Origin: Candidatus Parcubacteria bacterium
GTDB taxonomy: Bacteria; Patescibacteriota; Minisyncoccia; Phycocordibacterales; UBA1006
DNA: 6,365 bases
Assembly: GCA_027028225.1 (NCBI GenBank)
Contig: JALVJP010000112.1
Location: forward strand, 1 to 6,365
Reading direction: 5' to 3'
How positions within the stretch are numbered: the first letter of the stretch is position 1; each line of letters starts with the position of its first letter. A program made the position numbers and the translations under genes. The notes under the pieces were generated by a model. The model searched no databases and was not told the DNA's origin. It saw only the letters and a program-made list of their open reading frames with translations. This document shows positions 1 through 5,574 of this stretch, piece by piece.

Positions 1-17
1 TGTGGTAAGAAATAGAT

Positions 18-49
18 AAAACCACCCTGTCTCACGACAGGGTGGTTTT
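18..49. terminator. strong hairpin terminator at the left edge
   Basis: The arms AAAACCACCCTGTC (18-31) and GACAGGGTGGTTTT (36-49) pair perfectly over 14 bp around a TCAC tetraloop. The A-run on one side and T-run on the other allow it to work in both directions, though the T-run on the plus side is only four bases. It most likely ends a gene lying to the left of the window. The first bases give a stop in each plus frame by position 19, so any such gene ends within a few codons, but its frame cannot be chosen. Confidence 0.8.
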
Positions 50-70
50 CGTATATCCTATTATCCTATT

Positions 71-100
71 GCGAAACGTGACCTCTCGGTCACGCTTCGC
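71..100. repeat. 13-bp hairpin with one mismatch, CG-rich
   Basis: The left arm GCGAAACGTGACC (71-83) and right arm GGTCACGCTTCGC (88-100) pair except for one A/C mismatch, closing a TCTC loop. No T-run follows, so it is not a typical terminator. It lies 24 bases before a second hairpin that resembles an insertion-sequence end. It could be part of the structured 3' end of such an element (for example an RNA scaffold) or an independent intergenic repeat. The structure is seen directly; the role is inferred. Confidence 0.55.
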
Positions 101-109
101 TACGGCCTT

Positions 110-156
110 GCCTTCAAATGTACACCCCAGCTGAAGCTGGGGGTTTAGAGGATTAA
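110..156 (+). mobile_element. possible right end of an IS200/IS605-like element
   Basis: A short hairpin, CCCCAGC (125-131), TGAA loop, GCTGGGG (136-142), is followed by GTTTAGAGGATTAATTAA. IS200/IS605 elements have no inverted terminal repeats. Instead they carry small subterminal hairpins of this kind, often next to tnpB, with the cleavage site a few bases outside. Directly downstream, a headless coding fragment begins at 157, as expected if an element end sits against an interrupted gene. No transposase is visible in the window, so it would have to lie to the left, or this is a solo remnant. The exact boundary is a guess. Confidence 0.4.
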
Positions 157-297
157 TTAAAAAAGTTTCACTACGAACAGATTCAGAGAAGTGTTTGGTT
201 TGGACCATCACCTCTTCCAAAAGAATTCCTTGATTACCTCAAAGAGCTTGGCATTCGAGATTATCTGAAAATATTTAAAACAGGAGGGAGGGTATAA
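157..297 (+). pseudogene. C-terminal fragment resembling a PaaX-like (Cas2-fold) transcriptional regulator
   Basis: The frame is open from just after a TAA at 154-156 to the TAA at 295-297 and has no start codon, giving 46 residues. The segment YEQIQRSVWFGPSPLPKEFL, followed by DYLKELGIRDYLKIF, resembles the C-terminal ferredoxin-like (Cas2-like) domain of PaaX-type regulators in CPR genomes. In those proteins a 'Q-S-V-W' strand is followed by an 'LP' turn and a helix leading to a final strand ending in IF. The N-terminal winged helix and the rest of the regulator are absent. The break coincides with the putative insertion-sequence end, so I infer disruption by insertion or deletion and regard the piece as non-functional. 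The family assignment is from memory of the motif pattern; the fragment could belong to another protein. Confidence 0.45.
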
Positions 298-477
298 GGA
301 GATAGTTTCCACCATTTTATCTTTACATAAAGATATAATCCCGAGAAGAGAAATCGTATTGGTTGTTTTTGAACTGACTTTTTCACGATCGTGAAAAAGT
401 CAGTTCAAGATAAGGGTTTAGGTGAAATAATATATATAGTGTGGTGGTGCTAGATGCCATCATCTGCTGTCTGTATA
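298..477. other. non-coding stretch with palindrome and A+T-rich segments
   Basis: No credible gene is present. It contains a 7-bp inverted repeat ATCTTTA/TAAAGAT (319-334) overlapping a TATAAT hexamer (334-339), the 40-bp palindrome listed separately, an AT run (427-439), and a small AGATG/CATCT hairpin (452-465). The TATAAT has no matching -35 element, so a promoter here is weakly supported. If it fired, the transcript would run through the palindrome and stop at the 478-508 terminator, giving an RNA of about 160 nt. Confidence 0.5.
369..408. repeat. perfect 40-bp palindrome
   Basis: TTGAACTGACTTTTTCACGA (369-388) is followed with no spacer by its exact reverse complement (389-408). The symmetry stops at both ends. 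It is not followed by a T-run and is AT-rich, so a simple terminator role is unlikely. Because it is fully self-complementary, it could be a dimeric protein-binding site, a miniature mobile or REP-like unit, or a structured RNA hairpin when transcribed. Nothing in the window decides between these. Confidence 0.85.
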
Positions 478-508
478 AAAAACACTTCGCAATTTGCGAA
501 GTGTTTTT
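478..508. terminator. bidirectional terminator abutting the peptidase stop codon
   Basis: AAAAACACTTCGC (478-490) and GCGAAGTGTTTTT (496-508) form a 13-bp stem around AATTT. Read on the minus strand, it begins at the base next to the TAG stop (511-509) of the M23 peptidase gene and ends in a run of T, so it is the terminator of that gene. It could also stop plus-strand transcripts coming from the intergenic region. Confidence 0.9.
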
Positions 509-1642
509 CTATTTAAGGAAGTTTGGATTAATTTTTCTTCCTGTTCGTGAATCAATAATTTCGAAGTGAAGGTGGGTTCCCGCGTGATTTCCTCTTCGTG
601 GTCGTGGGCGCACATTTCCGGTGTTTCCCATCGTTCCAATTTTCTGTCCTTGTTCTACTCGCTGTCCTACTTTTACGAGCGTGCTCTTTAAGTGAGCATA
701 GCGAGTCTTCGTTCCATTACTATGTCGTATGAGAACATTGTTTCCGTATCCACCACCACAGCGATAGCTTCCTACTCCACAGTAGCTCACCACTTTCTCT
801 ACCACTCCACTCGCAGAGGCGACAACCGGAGCTCCCCAATACTGACCGTAGTCTATTCCGTAGTGAAATCCATAACGGCGAGGTCCGAATTTAGATGTAG
901 TTCTTCCTCGAGAAGGTCGAATGAAGTAATTTCTATAACGTGAGCTTGAAGAAATTGTTTTCGTTCGTGTTTTAGAGTAACTTCGTGAAGTGGTCTTTGC
1001 TTTTGTAACTGTATCTTGCTTCACTCCGTTTGGAACAATAAGTTTCATTCCTGGCTTCAATGCTTTTTCGTCAACATTATTATAGAGCTTAATGTTATCT
1101 ACAGGAACATCGTAACGTTTCGCAATCGACGAAATAGTGTCTCCTTTACGAACCGTATGGAGAACTCCTGTCACCGGAAGAATACGAAGCTCTTTTCCTA
1201 CTCGTAGAGTGTTTGAACTGAGCTTGTTTTCCCACTTAATTGTATTCACTGATACTCCAAACTTTTCTGCTATCTCAGAGAGGGTATCCCCTGGTTGGAC
1301 AACATAGATGCGAATTCCGTTTTCAGTCGTCTCTTCCGCAGGGTGTTCTGATTGATAATCATCGGTATCAAAACCAATATGGGAGACAAGAGTATCTCCC
1401 TGAACATCTGTTGCGGTTGGTCCTCCAACTCCTAAATCTGTGAGAACTCCGAAAGGATTTGAAGGGAGGATGATTGATTGAAAGTCTCTATCTTCCGCAA
1501 TAACACTCTCTCTTTGCCCCAAAAAAGGAACGAGAAAAAGAGCGAGGAAGAGAAACAGCGTTCCTGCACTTCTTACCACCCTCTTATTGTATTGTGAATC
1601 AAACACACTCGATTCTTCGAGCCGTTTTCCTGTGTCAGCCAT
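509..1642 (-). CDS. membrane-anchored LysM-LysM-M23 peptidoglycan endopeptidase
   Basis: This is a predicted zinc metallopeptidase that cuts peptide cross-bridges in peptidoglycan (M23/LytM family), placed outside the membrane by its N-terminal segment. I choose the ATG at 1642 (377 residues). An upstream in-frame ATG at 1729 exists, but an extended -10 box ends about 10 bases before 1642, and the extra 29 residues are atypical. Order: cytoplasmic tail; hydrophobic segment about 22-42 (GTLFLFLALFLVPFLG); LysM 1 about 113-156 (QPGDTLSEIAEKFGV); LysM 2 about 161-204 (RKGDTISSIAKRYDV); basic Ser/Thr/Lys/Arg linker 208-236; M23 domain about 237-374. All key residues are visible: zinc ligands H260 and D264 (HYGID) and H359 (HLHFE), plus catalytic H317 (YAHLK) and H357. 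Two cysteines at 288 and 295 may form a disulfide. Likely roles are wall remodelling or division; substrate details are inferred. Confidence 0.93.
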   Translation of the reverse strand: MADTGKRLEESSVFDSQYNKRVVRSAGTLFLFLALFLVPFLGQRESVIAEDRDFQSIILPSNPFGVLTDLGVGGPTATDVQGDTLVSHIGFDTDDYQSEHPAEETTENGIRIYVVQPGDTLSEIAEKFGVSVNTIKWENKLSSNTLRVGKELRILPVTGVLHTVRKGDTISSIAKRYDVPVDNIKLYNNVDEKALKPGMKLIVPNGVKQDTVTKAKTTSRSYSKTRTKTISSSSRYRNYFIRPSRGRTTSKFGPRRYGFHYGIDYGQYWGAPVVASASGVVEKVVSYCGVGSYRCGGGYGNNVLIRHSNGTKTRYAHLKSTLVKVGQRVEQGQKIGTMGNTGNVRPRPRRGNHAGTHLHFEIIDSRTGRKINPNFLK

Positions 1643-1652
1643 GTACGCAAAA

Positions 1653-1661
1653 ATGATAGCA
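1653..1661 (-). promoter_or_regulatory. extended -10 promoter for the M23 peptidase
   Basis: On the minus strand the sequence reads TGCTATCAT, an extended -10 (TGn plus TATCAT). Ten bases separate it from the ATG at 1642, so transcription should start about 3-4 bases before the ATG. This implies an almost leaderless mRNA with no room for a ribosome binding site, and it supports 1642 over 1729 as the start. No good -35 hexamer is visible, which is usual for extended -10 promoters. Confidence 0.55.
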
Positions 1662-1681
1662 GTATTTTTTATAAGGGGATA

Positions 1682-1710
1682 TTGACATAGATGTTTATTT
1701 ATGTTAAATA
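1682..1710 (+). promoter_or_regulatory. possible distal plus-strand promoter
   Basis: A consensus -35 TTGACA (1682-1687) is followed after 17 bases by TAAATA (1705-1710), preceded by TGT as an extended element. TTAAAT shifted by one base (1704-1709) is an alternative -10. It would start transcription near 1717 and give a leader of about 53 bases before the small gene. That leader carries no Shine-Dalgarno motif near the start codon. The -10 match is mediocre, so this is a candidate only; it lies inside the intergenic region shared with the divergent peptidase gene. Confidence 0.3.
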
Positions 1711-1756
1711 AATTTTGAGGAAAAACCATTTTTTCTTGTTTCTTTCTTCTGTTTTA

Positions 1757-1765
1757 TGCTACACT
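1757..1765 (+). promoter_or_regulatory. extended -10 promoter implying leaderless start
   Basis: TGCTACACT is a TGn extended element plus a -10 hexamer with 4 of 6 consensus bases. A weak TTGTTT (1736-1741) lies 18 bases upstream as a possible -35. Initiation 7-8 bases downstream would fall on the second of two adjacent ATG codons (1770 and 1773), so the transcript would begin essentially at the start codon. The same TGCTA-type box in the same position serves the divergent peptidase gene. Confidence 0.5.
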
Positions 1766-1769
1766 CATA

Positions 1770-2030
1770 ATGATGGACGAGAAAACGTATTTACATACAC
1801 CTTTCCTCGATGGAGACATTATGGTTTCTGATAGTTTCGTTCTTAGTGGGGAGGAATATCTTCTCCTCTCTATAAAAGGAGACGGTAGTGGAAAATTCTT
1901 TTTAAGATTTCTTGGGATTACTCATGGGAATCTTGGAAAGGTATATCTCGTTAACAAAAGTGATCTCGAAAAACATTGGAAGAGTCCTCAGCTTGGAGAT
2001 TTTATTCAGCAATTTTTAATCACTAAATAA
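1770..2030 (+). CDS. small conserved-looking hypothetical protein (86 aa)
   Basis: I do not recognise a named family. The protein is soluble, has no signal peptide or membrane segment, and is of mixed beta/alpha character: a beta-rich first half (SFVLSGEEYLLLSIKGDG, KFFLRFLGIT) and a helical end (SDLEKHWKSPQLGDFIQQFL). ATG codons occur at 1770 and 1773; the second fits a leaderless transcript from the -10 box ending at 1765, giving 85 residues. It lies 13 bases before the giant gene on the same strand with no terminator between them, so the two probably form an operon. Similar short proteins of unknown role are common in CPR genomes. A regulatory or accessory role for the next gene is possible, but nothing in the sequence shows it. 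Confidence 0.75.
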   Translation: MMDEKTYLHTPFLDGDIMVSDSFVLSGEEYLLLSIKGDGSGKFFLRFLGITHGNLGKVYLVNKSDLEKHWKSPQLGDFIQQFLITK

Positions 2031-2043
2031 CACTATTACGCCT

Positions 2044-5000
2044 ATGGAAATGAGTTTTATAAATAACGAAAATAACGATGAGAGAAAGCCTCATGAAAAA
2101 GTAAAAAAGGCTAAAGATACACTTCATAAACAGATTGATACTTTTTATGGCTCTGAACAAAAAAGGTATCAGGATATTTCACGTCGGAGAATAAACGATA
2201 CAAAAGGGGACCTCTCTGATGAAGCATATATTCAGTCAGAAGAGAAGAAAAAGAGTCTCGAGGAGGAGAAGAATAAACTTCATCTCGCGGTAGAGCTTGC
2301 TACAAGCAAAGAGCAGTATAAGAGTATATGGAATAAGCTTGTGGAATTCTTCGCAAAAGAAGAGAAGAAAGCAGAAGAAAAGGGAGATTCTCTTCGTCTT
2401 GAGGAGTTGAGGGATAATCTTGAATCTGCAAAGAATGCTTTTAATGAGATTCTCCAAGTACTCGATGAGTTAAGAGGTATTTCTGGATCAGAACCAGCAA
2501 AGGAGGCACTTGAGGATAAACTTGAGGAGGTTAAAGATAATGTTATTGAAGAAATGGAAAAGAATGGTAATAAAGGTGAAGAAACAGTAAAAAAATATTC
2601 AGTAAATGAATTTGGGGAAATTGAAAGAGAAGGCGGTGATGAGGATGAAGAAACAACGAAGGAAAAGGAATACACAGTCAATGCAAAAAATGAGGCCATT
2701 CGAAAAATAGAAGGAAATGATAGTGCAAAGATGCTCCTTGTGCTTCTTGAGGATGGATATCTTCCCGACAATACTGAATATGTGGATGTAAAGAAGATGG
2801 TTGAAAGAATTCTCAAAGAATATTCCTCTGTTGATGAGCTTGAGATAGATCTTCAAAAAGCAATTAATGAGAAATTAAATAGCGAGCAAAGAATGAAGCA
2901 TCGATGGGATGGATTTCCTGTTCTTATTGACTCATTTACTCCACTCTATGATAAAAGGAGGGAAGCATCTAACTCTGAGAGGGCAAGGAAAGAAGAGAAA
3001 ACGAAAGAAAATAGAGAAGTTAGTGAAAATCTTCTCGATAAAGCAGTAGAAGAACTTGAAGGAGATGTCTGGGCAAAATGGGGATTACGTCTTCTATTCT
3101 TGGCACATTTTAATCGCTATCCAGACAGAAAAAGTGAGGAAGAGAGAAACTTTGATGTAAAGGAAGTGATTAAAAATATACTCCAAAAGTATCCAACGCT
3201 CGATAGTCTACAATCACATCTTGTTGTTCTTATTGATGGCTTAGAAGATGCTCAGATAACTGGAGGTGATAGTGATATGTCCGCTCGTGGAGCGAGAATG
3301 ATTCTCAAGGATAATGCAATGAAACTACTCACGAGAGTGTTTACTCCGCTCTATGAAGAGACCTCTCTAGATTCGGAAGGAGAAAATGGGTCTGATAAGA
3401 AAGAACTTCGCGAGAGATTTGAGAATGTAAAAACTACTATCCATAGGCAAATTGATGCATTTGCTCTCAGACAGCAGGAGGTGTATCGTGAGATTGCAAA
3501 GAGGAGACTTAAGGAAACGAATGGAAATTCTCTTGATACTCAATATCTGAACGCATGGCGAGATATTGAGCGAATAGAAAAGATGAAGAATGAAATTCAC
3601 GAAGGGCTTGAAAACGCAAAGACATATGAAGACTTCAAAGCAATTCTCGATAAGATAACAGCTATTTTTGACGAGGAGAAAAAGAAAGCACAAGAAGCTG
3701 GGGATACTGAACGCGTTAAAGAAATAGAAGAACGATACAACACAATAGGGAATGCGTTTGATGAGATATTTAAAACGATTGGAATAATGAATGGGATTGA
3801 TAATGGTTCAGAGGATAGTAATAATGGACCAGATAGAAATAATGAAGGAAGAGAGAATGAGGGTGGACAAGAAAGAAGACGCGGAAATATTATGACTGCG
3901 CTCGAACGAGCGAGGTGGTCGGCACAAAACAGGAAAATTAATTACATCAAAAAGGTAATAACACAATTTGCCGACAGGGATCGTCTTATGAGTAAGACTT
4001 CTAAAGGAACTTACGCTAAGCGGATTTTTCGTTGGGTAATGTCGAAAGATAATGATCAGGAGCTTCACCAAAAATACTTACGAGCACTCGAGCTTGCTCA
4101 GCGACCGACGAGTGAACTGACAGATGAGGAGAGGAATTTCTTTATGTCGCTTGATCTTCGGCAATTCGTAAATGAAAAGAAATTGAAAAAAGAAGGTTCC
4201 ATTGATTCTTATAGTCTCACAAAAGAATCAATTCGTCGTCTTGAAGATCACCTTATGAATCTTGAAGCGAAGATTACTCGTGATGAAGTAAAAGATAGAA
4301 ATTTCCTTGTAAAAGGGTTTAACGAGTTTCGTGTTCTTTGGAGAAAGTTTAAGGTATGGCATCAAAATCCAGAGAATAAACGAGAATTAAGAAAACGAAT
4401 AAAAATTTCTATCGGTTCAGCAGCATTTGCAACTATCACAGGTGGTATCTTTGCTCCCGCACTCTTTGGTGAGATTGCAGCAGCAAGTTTTGGGTCCCAA
4501 GCAATTCGTTTCGCAGGCAGCTACCTTGGAGGTGAGACATTCCGTAAGGTTTATGATGCGACAGGAGGAAGAGATTTCCGTGAGAAATTTGTAAAAATTA
4601 GAAAATGGAGAGCTGAGCAACTTAAAGAAGCAAGAGAGACAATCAAGGATCCAGAGTTGCTCAAGAAGAGAATTGATCAAATTACACAAAGTTACAACGG
4701 ACGACGCGACGAACTCCTTCAAGACGAGGTGAAACGCGCGAAGAAAGTGAGAAAGCAGCATGTGAGGCGCATCTGGGCTGACCGTATTGGACGAGTCGTC
4801 GGGGCGTTTACTGCTGCAGGGCTTGAACACTATGTTCAAACGCATAATATCCATGAGCATGCTGAATCCATAGGAGCTGATAAGATAAAACCAGAACCTA
4901 TCTCAATAGAGCATAAATCTATTATTGACCTCCCAGATCATATTCGCGAAGGGTTCAGTCCACTCTTAAAGGACGGACATATTAAACCAGAGTTACTCAC

Positions 5001-5574
5001 AGATGATATCTTTATTAAACCTGGTGATGGGGTTACTCAAATTATGCAGAGACAATTGAGTGGAAATCCAGATCTTATGAAAGTATTTGGGATTCAAGAT
5101 ACCTCCCCTCTCACACTCAAGCATCTCGCGGAGAAACTCGGATACATTTCTGATAAGGGGCAAGTTCTTCTTAAACTTAAACCAGATCATGGGTATCTCG
5201 TAACATACCTTGAAGCAGGTGGGAAGAAAATCCCTGCAATTATGGAGGTTGATAAGGCAGGAAATCTCTTCGAGACGCATATGCTTAGTGATGGAAAATT
5301 GAGTGTCATTGATAGTATCAAAAATACAGTAAGTCGTGTTGCAGAAACCGCTAAGACGGTTGAGAGACCTTGGGAGTACTTTGGAGATCCTAATCATCAT
5401 GTTTCTAAGGTGGTTGAACACGCACAAAACGTAACAGATCATGGGGTGAAAGTAGAGTATGGTGGTGCAGGGGTAATTGATGATGCGAGAAGAGTAGTAC
5501 CTGTAGATACTTCGAATGTAACTGCAAACCAATTGATATTCCGCGTCACCCTGTTGACTTGGAGGTTCCTGTAG
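2044..5574 (+). CDS. giant charged helical protein with A-B-B-A repeats and probable membrane segment
   Basis: The frame encodes 1,176 residues; I recognise no named family. Order: repeat A1 (19-146), acidic Glu/Lys linker, B1 (212-302), B2 (326-437), A2 (458-585), Asn/Gly/Arg linker, a basic helical domain (about 612-780), a Gly/Ala-rich hydrophobic stretch (787-833), a basic coiled-coil-like stretch (845-910), a second short hydrophobic patch (914-926), then a beta-containing region (950-1090) with a LysM-like KPGDGVTQIMQRQL at 992-1005. There is no N-terminal signal peptide, so at least the first 780 residues are probably cytoplasmic. It starts 13 bases after the small gene, without a Shine-Dalgarno motif. 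The last residues (about 1163-1176) look like out-of-frame reading. The natural continuation is one base shifted and runs to 5933, giving about 1,296 residues, so the gene is either frameshifted or mis-assembled. An envelope or secretion-linked role is only an inference from its neighbours. Confidence 0.9.
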   Translation: MEMSFINNENNDERKPHEKVKKAKDTLHKQIDTFYGSEQKRYQDISRRRINDTKGDLSDEAYIQSEEKKKSLEEEKNKLHLAVELATSKEQYKSIWNKLVEFFAKEEKKAEEKGDSLRLEELRDNLESAKNAFNEILQVLDELRGISGSEPAKEALEDKLEEVKDNVIEEMEKNGNKGEETVKKYSVNEFGEIEREGGDEDEETTKEKEYTVNAKNEAIRKIEGNDSAKMLLVLLEDGYLPDNTEYVDVKKMVERILKEYSSVDELEIDLQKAINEKLNSEQRMKHRWDGFPVLIDSFTPLYDKRREASNSERARKEEKTKENREVSENLLDKAVEELEGDVWAKWGLRLLFLAHFNRYPDRKSEEERNFDVKEVIKNILQKYPTLDSLQSHLVVLIDGLEDAQITGGDSDMSARGARMILKDNAMKLLTRVFTPLYEETSLDSEGENGSDKKELRERFENVKTTIHRQIDAFALRQQEVYREIAKRRLKETNGNSLDTQYLNAWRDIERIEKMKNEIHEGLENAKTYEDFKAILDKITAIFDEEKKKAQEAGDTERVKEIEERYNTIGNAFDEIFKTIGIMNGIDNGSEDSNNGPDRNNEGRENEGGQERRRGNIMTALERARWSAQNRKINYIKKVITQFADRDRLMSKTSKGTYAKRIFRWVMSKDNDQELHQKYLRALELAQRPTSELTDEERNFFMSLDLRQFVNEKKLKKEGSIDSYSLTKESIRRLEDHLMNLEAKITRDEVKDRNFLVKGFNEFRVLWRKFKVWHQNPENKRELRKRIKISIGSAAFATITGGIFAPALFGEIAAASFGSQAIRFAGSYLGGETFRKVYDATGGRDFREKFVKIRKWRAEQLKEARETIKDPELLKKRIDQITQSYNGRRDELLQDEVKRAKKVRKQHVRRIWADRIGRVVGAFTAAGLEHYVQTHNIHEHAESIGADKIKPEPISIEHKSIIDLPDHIREGFSPLLKDGHIKPELLTDDIFIKPGDGVTQIMQRQLSGNPDLMKVFGIQDTSPLTLKHLAEKLGYISDKGQVLLKLKPDHGYLVTYLEAGGKKIPAIMEVDKAGNLFETHMLSDGKLSVIDSIKNTVSRVAETAKTVERPWEYFGDPNHHVSKVVEHAQNVTDHGVKVEYGGAGVIDDARRVVPVDTSNVTANQLIFRVTLLTWRFL
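2098..2481 (+). repeat. protein repeat A, copy 1 (residues 19-146)
   Basis: This aligns without gaps to residues 458-585 of the same protein (offset 439). By hand I count 43 of 128 identical positions. Shared anchors include H-x-Q-I-D-x-F near the start, RR at 48-49, EKKxAxExGD-type acidic/basic text (106-115) and NAFxEI (131-136). The duplication is visible at protein level only, so it is old. Confidence 0.88.
2677..2949 (+). repeat. protein repeat B, copy 1 (residues about 212-302)
   Basis: This is similar to residues 326-437. The shared core is DVKKMVERILKEYSSVDELE (copy 1) against DVKEVIKNILQKYPTLDSLQ (copy 2). A leucine-rich helix (MLLVLLEDGYLPD against LRLLFLAHFNRYPD) precedes the core, and both copies end in FTPLY. 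The second copy has short insertions. Confidence 0.75.
3019..3354 (+). repeat. protein repeat B, copy 2 (residues about 326-437)
   Basis: Tandem partner of copy 1, separated from it by a short charged linker rich in Glu, Lys and Arg. It is about 20 residues longer, with extra residues before the DVK core (KSEEERNF) and before the closing FTPLY motif. Confidence 0.75.
3415..3798 (+). repeat. protein repeat A, copy 2 (residues 458-585)
   Basis: Gap-free partner of copy 1. It closes an A-B-B-A arrangement and is followed by a low-complexity Asn/Gly/Arg linker (586-613) that separates the repeat half of the protein from the membrane-associated half. Confidence 0.88.

Noticed and set aside
32..220. 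Minus-strand 62-residue open frame
   Set aside because: It runs across two hairpins and the opposite-strand regulator fragment, so its text is hairpin sequence read as protein; there is no promoter or ribosome binding site.
692..1443. Plus-strand short open frames opposite the peptidase
   Set aside because: They mirror the M23/LysM coding sequence, whose motifs are complete on the minus strand.
1640..1729. Upstream ATG at 1729 as the peptidase start
   Set aside because: The extra 29 residues precede a normal short cytoplasmic tail, and the extended -10 box at 1653-1661 lies inside them, so the start at 1642 fits better.
2280..2816. Minus-strand 178-residue Ser/Phe-rich open frame
   Set aside because: It is the reverse reading of the Glu/Lys-rich giant gene (GAA/GAG/AAG codons read backwards as Phe, Leu and Ser).
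5520..5534. Programmed -1 ribosomal frameshift at GCAAACCAA
   Set aside because: The codons AAC-CAA do not form an X-XXY-YYZ slippery heptamer, and I see no clear downstream stem; a simple indel or assembly error is the more economical explanation.
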